Positions 34,218-42,492 of a stretch of 64,000 nt of DNA are shown piece by piece; the first letter of the stretch is position 1; each line of letters opens with the position of its first letter. This stretch comes from Ichthyocystis sparus. GTDB taxonomy: Bacteria; Pseudomonadota; Gammaproteobacteria; Burkholderiales; 2013Ark19i. The notes below the pieces were generated by a model that did no database searches, had not been told where the DNA came from, and saw only the letters and a list, made by a program, of their open reading frames with translations. The translations under genes were made by a program, and so were the position numbers. Location: NCBI RefSeq assembly GCF_900078755.1, contig NZ_FKIH01000005.1. The stretch is one strand, 5' to 3'.

Positions 34218-35519
34218 ATGATTGATCCTAATGGTGCACCAGGTGGTGGTAGAGTAGATCAAAGCAGTCCCGCAGGGGGACCTGAAGCTCCTGAAGGTGA
34301 TAACGAACAACTTTCAGTTGGTGATGGTTCTGATGCTAGAGCTGCAAGTAGCCCTGCAGACGAGGGTTCGGCACGTGAAATTAGTTCACGCAATATGGAG
34401 ATTGCAACTTCAGAAAATGCTGGCCGCTCAGGAAAAAGTAAAGGGGCTAGTGGTGCAAACAAGTTAATGGCCCAGGGAAAGGCAAAGTTGAGTCAACTAG
34501 GTCATAAGATAGCAAATGCATTTGCAACTCTCAAAAGCAATCTTGAAGCTAGAATTACTCAGATGGAACTCAAGGTTAGATCTAAAATGGTTAAGAATGG
34601 TCAAATGCGGCCATTTGGTCTCCCTGGACCTGTTGAGAGAAATGAAGGTGGGGGTGCTGCTTCTCAATTATCAAGACAAGGTGCTGTACGTGACCGTGCA
34701 AGTAGTGATCAGGCAGATGGTTTAACGAGACAGGGGGCTATACGTGATCGTGCAGGCAGTAATCAAACAGATGGTTTAACGAGGCAAGGTGCTGTGCGTC
34801 ATCATGAAGATGATGGTGGTCGAAGAGAAGGTTTAAGGAATTTAGTGGCACAATCTCCTGCAAACATCGGTTCACATACAGGAAAAAGTTCTAAAGGTCT
34901 GTTGGGCAAAATTAAGAGTTTCTTCGCTAAATTGAAGGCAAACATTGTCCGCCATGCCAGGGATTTCAATCCAGCAAAATCATTGGGGTTAATCTCCAAT
35001 CGATCCCACGGATCTGCACCTGCCATCCCTAGTGCTCCCCCTGCTCCTGTTGATCACGTTTATGAAGAAATAGATTATAGCGCTATTGGAAGAGGAAGTA
35101 GCAGTAGTGAGCATATATATGAAGACATGGATAGCGTTGCTGGTAGAGGCGGTAGAGAACCACGTTCATCTCTTCCTGGAGACAATACCAGAACACAGTA
35201 TGACAATAGGGGTGATGGTACAGTACCACATTATGACAATAGAACAACTGCCGGTGAAGACAAGTATGCTACTGTCAGTAAAAATAAAATTGATGATGAA
35301 TTGATGAACGAGCTGCTTACGGAGTTTGATGGTCTTTTTGTTCATCATACACCAGATGAAATGCGTTCCTCATTAGATGAAGCATATAAACTAGAGCTAG
35401 AGGCTGTATTCAGAGATTACAATGCCAGCTCTGGTGAGGATACGGCACCTCCACTTCCACCAAGGAATATTGGTGGTCCCAACAGACCGCCAAGGGCAAG
35501 GGATGCTACCGGAAATTAA
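34218..35519 (+). CDS. Putative host-signalling effector with SH2- and SH3-ligand motifs
   Basis: A 433-residue low-complexity protein with no enzyme domain I recognise. Residues 1-75 are polar. Two amphipathic basic segments share an LG-KI-F-LK pattern (about 93-110 and 226-245). Three RQGA(V/I)R repeats start at 153, 171 and 189. The C-terminal half is a string of short motifs: HVYEEI (Tyr282), DYSAI (Tyr287), HIYEDM (Tyr301), two YDNR (Tyr328, Tyr339), KYATV (Tyr350) and APPLPPRN (411-416). YEEI is the optimal Src-family SH2 ligand, YxN the Grb2 SH2 ligand, and PPLPPR a class II SH3 ligand. There is no signal peptide, as expected for type III or IV effectors. Start ATG at 34218 with AAGGAAGAG upstream. 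Secretion and phosphorylation are inferred. Confidence 0.8.
   Translation: MIDPNGAPGGGRVDQSSPAGGPEAPEGDNEQLSVGDGSDARAASSPADEGSAREISSRNMEIATSENAGRSGKSKGASGANKLMAQGKAKLSQLGHKIANAFATLKSNLEARITQMELKVRSKMVKNGQMRPFGLPGPVERNEGGGAASQLSRQGAVRDRASSDQADGLTRQGAIRDRAGSNQTDGLTRQGAVRHHEDDGGRREGLRNLVAQSPANIGSHTGKSSKGLLGKIKSFFAKLKANIVRHARDFNPAKSLGLISNRSHGSAPAIPSAPPAPVDHVYEEIDYSAIGRGSSSSEHIYEDMDSVAGRGGREPRSSLPGDNTRTQYDNRGDGTVPHYDNRTTAGEDKYATVSKNKIDDELMNELLTEFDGLFVHHTPDEMRSSLDEAYKLELEAVFRDYNASSGEDTAPPLPPRNIGGPNRPPRARDATGN
34674..34799 (+). repeat. 54-bp coding repeat (18 residues), two and a third copies
   Basis: In-frame repeats begin at 34674, 34728 and 34782, each opening with RQGA(V/I)R and continuing DRA-S-Q-DGLT; the third copy breaks off after RQGAVR. 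Confidence 0.85.
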
Positions 35520-36042
35520 ATGGCTTGGGTTATGAATACATTATAATCTAATGCTGGCAACACAATGTTACAGTGCAAAATGGTTAGTAGCTATACATAT
35601 CATCCAGTGCAACCTACTATATGGGTTGCACTGTGTTTTTAAGATAATTAACTTATTTAGCAATAAGATTGTTATGTGCTTATAAAGCATAGAATAAATT
35701 ACCTTGTGTATAATAGGTAGGATAGTAAAAACTAAGTAATAAGCGTGATATTGTGTCATTAATATTTAAACATGATATACAGTTAAAAATAACAATATTA
35801 AATGAAGATTGCTTAAGTAACTATGTAATCAAAAGTAATCTAACGCGTCATATTAAATAAAAATCTACATTATTACGGATAAAAAGAGTTTGTATTTGTA
35901 TCAAAGGAGCAGAGTAAATTCTATAATTGTTCGTTTGTAGGATACAAACAAGGAAGTAGCATTTAATCCAGAGATGAAACTTTGTACCACTATAAAAACT
36001 CAACCCGTACTATTAGCAGCTCTAATTTTAGGGATTTAAAAT
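35520..36042. other. Intergenic region between two effector-like genes
   Basis: No gene. It holds a terminator (listed separately) and, at 35933-35949, an inverted repeat GTTTGTA-GGA-TACAAAC about 95 bases before the next start, a possible operator. AGGGA at the right end is the ribosome site of the next gene. Confidence 0.5.
35605..35640 (+). terminator. Rho-independent terminator
   Basis: CAGTGCAACC and GGTTGCACTG form a perfect 10-bp stem with a 9-base loop, followed by TGTTTTT, 85 bases after the preceding stop. Confidence 0.8.
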
Positions 36043-37626
36043 ATGAGAACTAATGAATATAGTCGTCAAAGCACTGATGATACTGATGCAAATCATAACT
36101 TAAAAGAAAGCGGCACCATTAATACTTCAGGTAAGACGTCATCAGGTAGAGAACTATCGCAAACACCTGAAGAACATTCTCGTAATAAAGACAAATCGTC
36201 AGCTGTATCTGATGCACTTCGTAGAGCGGCTGCACGTGGAGCAGGTGCAAATGTAGGTTCCAGGACATCATCTTCACACAAATCAGCTATTTCTGATGCT
36301 CTTCGTAGAGCAAGCGCAGGTAGAGGCAGTTCAGATTCATTATCAACAGGTAGAGAAATATCACAAACATCTGAAGAACATTCTCGTAATAAAGATCGAT
36401 CGTCAGATGTGTATGATGCACTTCGTAGAGCGGCTGCACGTGTAGCAGGTGCAAATGTAGCTTCCGGGACATCATCGTCAAACAAATCAGCTATGTCTGA
36501 TGCACTTCAGAGAGCAAGTGCAGGTAGAGGTAGTTCAGAGGCACCATCAGCATACAGAGCATCCATATCATCTATATCTGATGCACTTTCTAAGGCTATC
36601 TATAGAGCTGGTGCAGGTATAAGTGCCGAGACCAAGACATTATCATCACACAAATCAGGTGATACGGTTAGAGATCAAGCCAGCTCTGTTATCGCAAAAG
36701 CCAATAGTGCTCTATCTAGTTTAGGACGAAAATTGGATAACACAGAAGAGGTTTCTCAATTATTACTGACTCTTAGAGAAGAAACCATACCATTATATTT
36801 AAGGGCATCAGATAGATTAATGAGTAAGTATTTTATTGAAGGAAATGTATACCCTGATACGTTATCATTAAAAAATTTAAAATTACAATCTGAAAATGAA
36901 TTAAGTAGAGATATGATAGATGATATTACATCTCAAATGGAAGACATGTATAAAAAAATGAGTACATATTTAATGGGCACTGTAGAGGAAATAAAAGCTT
37001 TAGCTGTTCGCATAGAAGGATCAGAAGATCTAGCTCAACCTTCAGATGGTTTAAGAAAAATGTTGATCTTAAAAATTAAAAGTATAGACTCAACTATAGA
37101 TAAAGAGCTTTTGGAATTTCAGAGAATATCATCTGATAAATATGACCTACTATTAAAAAATTTAGCAGATATAACAAGTGGTGTACACAAAAATAGAGAT
37201 AAACTTATAAATTCAGCCTACAATGCTGCTAAAAAATACGGTTTGTTAGAAGAAAAAAGCCAAAAAGCAACGTCTTATCAAAGTAAAAAAGGGACATCTA
37301 GTGCTAAATCTAGACACGGTTTGTTAGAAAAAGGTGGAAAAGCATCGTTATCACAAAGTAAAAAAAGAATGTCCGAGGCTAGATCTAAAATTAAATCTTT
37401 AATTGATCGTGCTTCTACTAAAAAAAGTAGTAAAAATGATGAAGTAGATACTGGCGTAAAAAGTAGGTCAATAAATATGATGAATTCATTATTATCTGAT
37501 TGGGGAGAATACACTATACCACCATCAGGATCAGACATAATAAATGTTGCATCTAAAATGTCAGTTGATACTGACTATGCTACTGCTACGTTTAAATATT
37601 TGCTAAGGGCACTTAGTGGGGAATAA
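36043..37626 (+). CDS. Repeat-containing hypothetical protein, effector-like
   Basis: I do not recognise this 527-residue protein. Its N-terminal 200 residues are Ser/Ala/Arg-rich and carry five copies of a short helix motif S-x-x-SDAL-(R/Q/S)-(R/K)-A. The first four are arranged as two tandem 68-residue units, each also containing GRE-SQT-EEHSRNKD. The middle (about 225-400) is a helical, coiled-coil-like region, and the C-terminus from about 405 is Lys/Ser-rich with two GLLE-K repeats. There is no signal peptide or membrane segment. ATG at 36043 follows AGGGA. It is third in the plus-strand cluster and the likely partner of the preceding signalling-type protein, by position only. Confidence 0.75.
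   Translation: MRTNEYSRQSTDDTDANHNLKESGTINTSGKTSSGRELSQTPEEHSRNKDKSSAVSDALRRAAARGAGANVGSRTSSSHKSAISDALRRASAGRGSSDSLSTGREISQTSEEHSRNKDRSSDVYDALRRAAARVAGANVASGTSSSNKSAMSDALQRASAGRGSSEAPSAYRASISSISDALSKAIYRAGAGISAETKTLSSHKSGDTVRDQASSVIAKANSALSSLGRKLDNTEEVSQLLLTLREETIPLYLRASDRLMSKYFIEGNVYPDTLSLKNLKLQSENELSRDMIDDITSQMEDMYKKMSTYLMGTVEEIKALAVRIEGSEDLAQPSDGLRKMLILKIKSIDSTIDKELLEFQRISSDKYDLLLKNLADITSGVHKNRDKLINSAYNAAKKYGLLEEKSQKATSYQSKKGTSSAKSRHGLLEKGGKASLSQSKKRMSEARSKIKSLIDRASTKKSSKNDEVDTGVKSRSINMMNSLLSDWGEYTIPPSGSDIINVASKMSVDTDYATATFKYLLRALSGE
36145..36552 (+). repeat. 204-bp tandem coding duplication
   Basis: Two in-frame 68-residue units, residues 35-102 and 103-170, differ at a minority of positions. 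Each contains two SDAL helices and one EEHSRNKD segment. Confidence 0.85.
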
Positions 37627-37726
37627 ATACAATTTTTATTAGAAATAAAATTACCCAAGTTAAGAACATAAACCTACTTATTTGTACATAAAAAAATTTC
37701 TTTAAAATTTATAGCATTGGTATCGG

Positions 37727-37758
37727 ATTGGCTATGGTCATAATTGACCATAGCCAAT
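37727..37758. repeat. 14-bp perfect inverted repeat with 4-base loop
   Basis: ATTGGCTATGGTCA and its exact complement are separated by TAAT. It lies 100 bases after the 36043 gene. No T-run follows, so it is either an atypical terminator or a binding site. Confidence 0.8.
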
Positions 37759-38013
37759 TGTAACTGCACAGGAATAAAGACAATATGATCTTGACATAAC
37801 CTATAGTCAGTAACAATAGTGATATTAATAGCACCGTAGTTGATAAATAACATGATACTAGTGTTAGTAGTATAGATTTATCTCTACTAAAAAAATTGCC
37901 CTTCATGTATAGAATTAGTTAATTGAGAAATAAAATATAAAATATATAACTGTTGATGATTGCATTAGACAATTATTACTAGCTGTATATTTAGATACTA
38001 GATCTCATTTTAT

Positions 38014-38490
38014 GGTACAAGGCAATGCAGCAGAGGCTGATAGGGGTGGGAATGTACCTGAACACAAGAATAAAATTATCTTGAAAAGACTGCTGCTGAA
38101 CTAGTTGAATTAGTAAGAAAGTGGGCGAATTTAATTTAATCATAGAAGCATAAAAAAACGATTATGTCGTTAACGTACCAGAATATTGCAGTTTAGTTAA
38201 TTTACTCCATCTACCGAAATTATTCGCAAGTATTTTCTCTTTAAGGCAAAGGAAGGCTCAGTATTTACCGATCTGTGAGTAAGCATATTGTGTTTTTCAG
38301 TTGATGGAGAAGGGGGTAATAAATTACATTCTTATGTTTAATAGAAAGTGCTGTTACGTTTTTAGAGAAGTGCGTATTGGTGAACTGATTCTGGTAATTT
38401 GAAGTTTGTTCCTATCATATCACTAGATAAACTTGAGTGCTCTGTGTTCGTTAAAATTAGGATACGACGTAACCGCAGAGCCCATAATGT
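38014..38490 (+). pseudogene. Remnant of a decayed protein gene
   Basis: No long frame survives, but coding-like pieces follow one another in changing frames. A start MVQGNAAEADRGGNVPEHK is followed after a shift by EKTAAELVELVRKWANLI, then FTPSTEIIRKYFLF, FSVDGEGGNKLHSYV, ESAVTFLEKCVLV and SGNLKFVPIISLDKLECSVF. Five plausible peptides in order with at least three frame changes point to a gene broken by small indels rather than random DNA. The origin is unknown; it may have been another member of the effector-like cluster. Confidence 0.45.
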
Positions 38491-38495
38491 GGGGG

Positions 38496-38527
38496 TACTC
38501 TACCTACTTTATACTCTACCTACTTTA
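38496..38527. repeat. 16-bp perfect tandem repeat
   Basis: TACTCTACCTACTTTA occurs twice head to tail, 44 bases after the end of rnhB (downstream in the minus direction). Confidence 0.9.
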
Positions 38528-38570
38528 ATATGATTAATTACCTAATCAAAGCTGAAGTTTGGTCAAGACC

Positions 38571-39143
38571 TTAGCAACTTTCTTTTAGTAAATTCTTTAC
38601 TGGAGCAAATGAGCATCTATGTACTGGAGACGGTCCGAACTTTTCCAGGAGTAAAAAATGTTGCTTTGTTGGGTATCCCTTATGCTTGACAAAATCGTAC
38701 TGTGGGTATAGTTCGTGCAAAACACTGCAATAATGGTCCCTGCTTACTTTGGCCATGATAGAGGCAGCGCTAACAGCTGGTATCAAAGCATCCCCACATA
38801 CAACTGCTCTACATACTGTACTGAGATTAGGACAATGAGAGCCATCAATGCAAACATCGTCGCATGGAACATGAGAAACCTTATCAAATGCCCGTTTCAT
38901 AGCTAACAGGCTGGCCTGTAATATGTTCATTTGGTCAATTTCTGCCACTGTTGCCTCTGCAACGGCCCATGCTATAGCAGTCTCTTGAATAACAAGAAAC
39001 AGTTCCTCACGCTTTTTTTTAGATAACTTCTTGGAGTCATTTAGTTCTGGCAGGCTACGGCTCATATCCAAAATCACGGCTGCAGCAAACACGCTACCAG
39101 CAAGAGGCCCCCTACCCGCTTCATCAACACCACAAACTAGCAT
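38571..39143 (-). CDS. rnhB: Ribonuclease HII
   Basis: RNase HII removes ribonucleotides and RNA primers from DNA. The 190 residues show the catalytic start CGVDEAGRGPLAG, the NDSKKLSKKKRE segment, CIDGSHCP with the second Asp, and ASIMAKVSRD near residue 130. Start ATG at 39143. It is the last gene of the operon and follows fabZ by two bases; normally lpxA and lpxB stand between the two. Confidence 0.96.
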   Translation of the reverse strand: MLVCGVDEAGRGPLAGSVFAAAVILDMSRSLPELNDSKKLSKKKREELFLVIQETAIAWAVAEATVAEIDQMNILQASLLAMKRAFDKVSHVPCDDVCIDGSHCPNLSTVCRAVVCGDALIPAVSAASIMAKVSRDHYCSVLHELYPQYDFVKHKGYPTKQHFLLLEKFGPSPVHRCSFAPVKNLLKESC

Positions 39144-39145
39144 AA

Positions 39146-39583
39146 CTACGCCCTAGCACACATAATATTAGCCTCAGCCATAAGACGTTCTCCACAGTAA
39201 ACGCGTCCAGAATATTTACTTATAGAGGTACGTTTCATAAGCATAGAAACATTTATGGTTATAGTGTCTCCTGGCACTATAGGTGCTCTAAACCTAGCAT
39301 TGTCGATACCGGCGAGGTAGTACACATCGTTTTTGCTGCTGTTAGCATTTCCTTCTGAGGAAATGGTAAGTAAGATCCCCGCTGCTTGTGCCATAGACTC
39401 AACTACTAAGACACCTGGCATAACTGGATTTCCTGGAAAATGACCCACGAAAAATGGTTCATTTATGGTAACGTTCTTGATAGCAACGATACTTTGGCTA
39501 GGTTCACAGGAAATAACTCTATCCACCAATAAAAACGGGTATCTATGGGGAAGATTAGACATTATGCCTTGAGCAGTAATCAT
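39146..39583 (-). CDS. fabZ: 3-hydroxyacyl-[acyl-carrier-protein] dehydratase
   Basis: FabZ dehydrates 3-hydroxyacyl-ACP in fatty acid elongation. The hot-dog fold motif LPHRYPFLLVDRV and the catalytic region GHFPGNPVMPGVLVVESMAQAAG with His and Glu are clear. The frame opens at 39622, but ATG at 39583 has AAGAGAG six bases upstream and gives the usual N-terminus. It lies between ompH and rnhB; the lpxD gene that usually precedes it and the lpxA/lpxB genes that follow it are absent. Confidence 0.95.
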   Translation of the reverse strand: MITAQGIMSNLPHRYPFLLVDRVISCEPSQSIVAIKNVTINEPFFVGHFPGNPVMPGVLVVESMAQAAGILLTISSEGNANSSKNDVYYLAGIDNARFRAPIVPGDTITINVSMLMKRTSISKYSGRVYCGERLMAEANIMCARA

Positions 39584-39599
39584 ATTATTCTCTCTTATT

Positions 39600-40118
39600 T
39601 CAAGACTTTGATGTTGTATCATCGGCTTGAGAATAGCTAAGTTGTTTTAGAACCTGATCGGTAATATCAACATTCTTATTAACGTATACAGCTTCCTGCA
39701 GGATAGCATCGTATCTCTCGCGCGCAGCCACCTTACGGACAACTGAGTTAGCGGCACGAATTATCCTTTGATACTCCTCTTTACGCCGAGAATTTAGAGC
39801 TTCTGCAGAATCTCTTCTAGCCATATGTAGCTCAAGTGTCAACTCATTATATTTTCTTTCTAGTTCATGGCGTTCATCGTAGGATATCTTTCCATCCACA
39901 CCATCCATCTTTGCTTGAATCTCACCCAAACTTGCCTCTAGATCCTTAACTTTTTGTAGGCGTGGTTCAAATTCCTTCAATAGTCTATGTTCTGCATCTA
40001 GAGCCAATTGTGACTCCCTAAGAATGCGACGAGTATCTACAAAACCGATCTTAGTAGCATAAACATAGCTTGGTATAAGAAAAAACAATGTACTAAACAA
40101 AACAATAGATGATCGCAC
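39600..40118 (-). CDS. OmpH/Skp family periplasmic chaperone
   Basis: A Skp-type chaperone that holds unfolded outer-membrane proteins for BamA. It has a signal peptide (SSIVLFSTLFFLIPSYVYA), then KIGFVDTRRIL, a long charged coiled coil forming the tentacles (about residues 40-130), and a closing segment. GTG at 40118 is chosen because GGAGG stands seven bases upstream; the frame opens at 40139. It lies directly after bamA, as usual. Confidence 0.9.
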   Translation of the reverse strand: MRSSIVLFSTLFFLIPSYVYATKIGFVDTRRILRESQLALDAEHRLLKEFEPRLQKVKDLEASLGEIQAKMDGVDGKISYDERHELERKYNELTLELHMARRDSAEALNSRRKEEYQRIIRAANSVVRKVAARERYDAILQEAVYVNKNVDITDQVLKQLSYSQADDTTSKS

Positions 40119-40144
40119 TAAAATTCCTCCACTTATCACTTACT

Positions 40145-42442
40145 TTAAAAAGCTGTACCAACGGTAAATTGAAGAGCTTGTACATGGTCATCAAAAGCAG
40201 GATTAATAGCATATCCATAGGAAAATCTTAGGGGTCCCATAGGTGATAGCCAAGACAATGCCATACCCACAGAGTACCTGAAATCTTTTATGTTAAAACT
40301 ACTGTACCGTAGCCTGTAATCACCTCTGCCATATACTTGGCCAAAATCTAGGAAAGCGGCTATCCGTAATGAGCGATCTTTTCCCATTCCTGGAATTGGA
40401 AAAAGCAATTCCGCACCACCATCTACTTCTGTATTTCCACCAAAAGCACTGCCACTGCTATCACGCGGACCAAGAGAACTTGTAGAGTACCCACGAACGG
40501 TTCCTATTCCCCCGGCATAAAAGTTCTTAAAGAATGGTAATGAAGAGCCATCTAATCCTCGTCCAAGCGCGATATGCCCACGCAGCAGCAAAACCAGCTC
40601 GTCATCTCTTATAGGAAAATAATTCTGATGTTTATAGTCAAGAACATAGTACTTTAAATTACTACCTGGCAAAGTAATCTCAGCAGATACTTGATCATAC
40701 ACTCCCTTAGTTGGGTATATTAGACTGTCTCTTAGATCCCTAGTCCATGAAAAATCCTGGGTCAGAATAGAGTTTGAAGGACCATGTTGGTGTACAAATT
40801 TAACAAATTGGCTTGGGCTATCTTTGTATACAGTTAGGTCAACATGCTCTACACCAACACCAGTAAATATCGTATCAAATTCAGAAATCGGAATACCGAA
40901 ACGCAACCTACCTCCCGTGCTAACAGCACGGTAGTTGGCAATCCCCAACACACCTTGATAAACAGCATTGCGGTAAAATCCGATTTGACTACTTATTCCG
41001 TTAATAGTCCAGTAAGGATTAACGTAACTTACATCTATAAGTTGGTTAAGAGAACTAGTATTTAAACGAATACTGGCAAGATTTCCTGTCCCAAAAACAT
41101 TAGGATGAGTAACAGACAGTGACAGCACAACCTTCTCTGCCGAGGAATAGCCTATACCGAACCTAAATTGTCCTGATGGCCTTTCCTTAACTGAAACATG
41201 GATATCGGTCTGATCGTCTCTACCAGAAACGGGAACCATGTTAAATACCACATCAGAGAAATAGCCTAGCCTATTAAGCCTTTCCTTGGAGCGTTCAATT
41301 TTAGAAAGATTATACATTGCACCTTCATATTGACGAAACTCACGACGAATCACTTCATCTTTTGTCATCGTGTTACCGTCTATATCTATGTGCCTAACCC
41401 AGACCAACTTACCAGTCCGTAAAACAAGTTTAACATCAACCGTTTTGCTATCTCTATGAACGTCTGGATGCACATCCACGGTAGCATATGGATATCCCCT
41501 ATCAGCAACGAAATTAGTCAATTTTTTGACAAAGTCAATCAAGGCCTTTCTACTAAAAATATCGCCCGGACGAATACTTAGCATTTTTTTAAAAGATTCG
41601 TCTGTTATAAGTGGCCCATCGAAAACAACCTTACCAAACTTAAATACTTGACCTTCATGTACAGAAATTTTTATAAAAGTGTCTGATAAATCTGGTACAA
41701 CAGATACTTCCTCAGATTGTATAAAGAAATCTACAAACCCGCGATCGTAGTAATAGCTCATCAAAGAACTGATGTCAGAATCTAGCTTACTACGAGAATA
41801 CCTATCATTCTTCGTGTACCAACTAAAAAATCCAGTAGGTCTAAGAGACATACTGGACAACAATTTACTACTAGAAAAACTATTGTTCCCCGAAAAATTA
41901 ATACCACGTACTCGTACAGTAGGAGATTCCCGCACCAAAAACTGTACTGACACACGATTATTTTCCAGTGGAGTTACTTGTGTTTTAATATGAACAGCAT
42001 ACATAGAATCAAGCAAATACTGCTGCCTAAGCTCAATAACAGCTCGGTACAATACTGCAGGGCTAAATACGTTACCTGGATAAATTCCTACAGCTAAAAG
42101 TCCTTTCCTTACTACATTGTCACTAAAAGCGTACATGCCACTAAAGGATATACTGCTTATAGTTGGAGCTTCCCGCACGTAAATAATAAGTTGATCATTA
42201 TCATCTCGATAAAACCTAATATCTGTATACAAACCAGACTCAAAAAGATTATGAATAGCCTGAGAAAAATGCTCTTCATCCCAAGAGTCCCCGGGATGCA
42301 AACCTGAACCATCTATAACAACCTTAGGCTGCATACGAACCAAGCCCTTAACCACTATGTTGGATATAGCATTAGGGACAGCAGCAAAACTACAAAGGCA
42401 GTTCAACAACAAGCAGCAAAAAAGAAAAACACTTTTTTTCAT
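40145..42442 (-). CDS. bamA: Outer membrane protein assembly factor BamA
   Basis: BamA inserts beta-barrel proteins into the outer membrane. The 765 residues comprise a signal peptide (about 1-21), five POTRA domains to about 420, and a 16-strand barrel with the late VRGYSTSSLGPRD motif, followed by GGAELLFPIPG and a C-terminal strand ending in Phe. Start ATG at 42442. Retention of bamA, ompH and fabZ indicates a real outer membrane. The protease gene rseP, normally between dxr and bamA, is absent; only 50 bases separate them. Confidence 0.96.
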   Translation of the reverse strand: MKKSVFLFCCLLLNCLCSFAAVPNAISNIVVKGLVRMQPKVVIDGSGLHPGDSWDEEHFSQAIHNLFESGLYTDIRFYRDDNDQLIIYVREAPTISSISFSGMYAFSDNVVRKGLLAVGIYPGNVFSPAVLYRAVIELRQQYLLDSMYAVHIKTQVTPLENNRVSVQFLVRESPTVRVRGINFSGNNSFSSSKLLSSMSLRPTGFFSWYTKNDRYSRSKLDSDISSLMSYYYDRGFVDFFIQSEEVSVVPDLSDTFIKISVHEGQVFKFGKVVFDGPLITDESFKKMLSIRPGDIFSRKALIDFVKKLTNFVADRGYPYATVDVHPDVHRDSKTVDVKLVLRTGKLVWVRHIDIDGNTMTKDEVIRREFRQYEGAMYNLSKIERSKERLNRLGYFSDVVFNMVPVSGRDDQTDIHVSVKERPSGQFRFGIGYSSAEKVVLSLSVTHPNVFGTGNLASIRLNTSSLNQLIDVSYVNPYWTINGISSQIGFYRNAVYQGVLGIANYRAVSTGGRLRFGIPISEFDTIFTGVGVEHVDLTVYKDSPSQFVKFVHQHGPSNSILTQDFSWTRDLRDSLIYPTKGVYDQVSAEITLPGSNLKYYVLDYKHQNYFPIRDDELVLLLRGHIALGRGLDGSSLPFFKNFYAGGIGTVRGYSTSSLGPRDSSGSAFGGNTEVDGGAELLFPIPGMGKDRSLRIAAFLDFGQVYGRGDYRLRYSSFNIKDFRYSVGMALSWLSPMGPLRFSYGYAINPAFDDHVQALQFTVGTAF

Positions 42443-42492
42443 CAATATATCTTCTTAACCAAAAATAACACGAGCCTAGTAACGGAAAACAA

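Larger units (their letters stand above)
37627..38570. other. Intergenic region with a decayed gene
   Basis: 944 bases without an intact gene. It contains a long perfect hairpin, a gene remnant and a short tandem repeat, each listed separately. The part between 37760 and 38010 shows nothing I can interpret. Confidence 0.5.

Noticed and set aside
34001..34225. 74-codon frame between the terminator and the signalling-type gene
   Set aside because: No ribosome site, unlikely composition, and it overlaps the strongly supported start at 34218.
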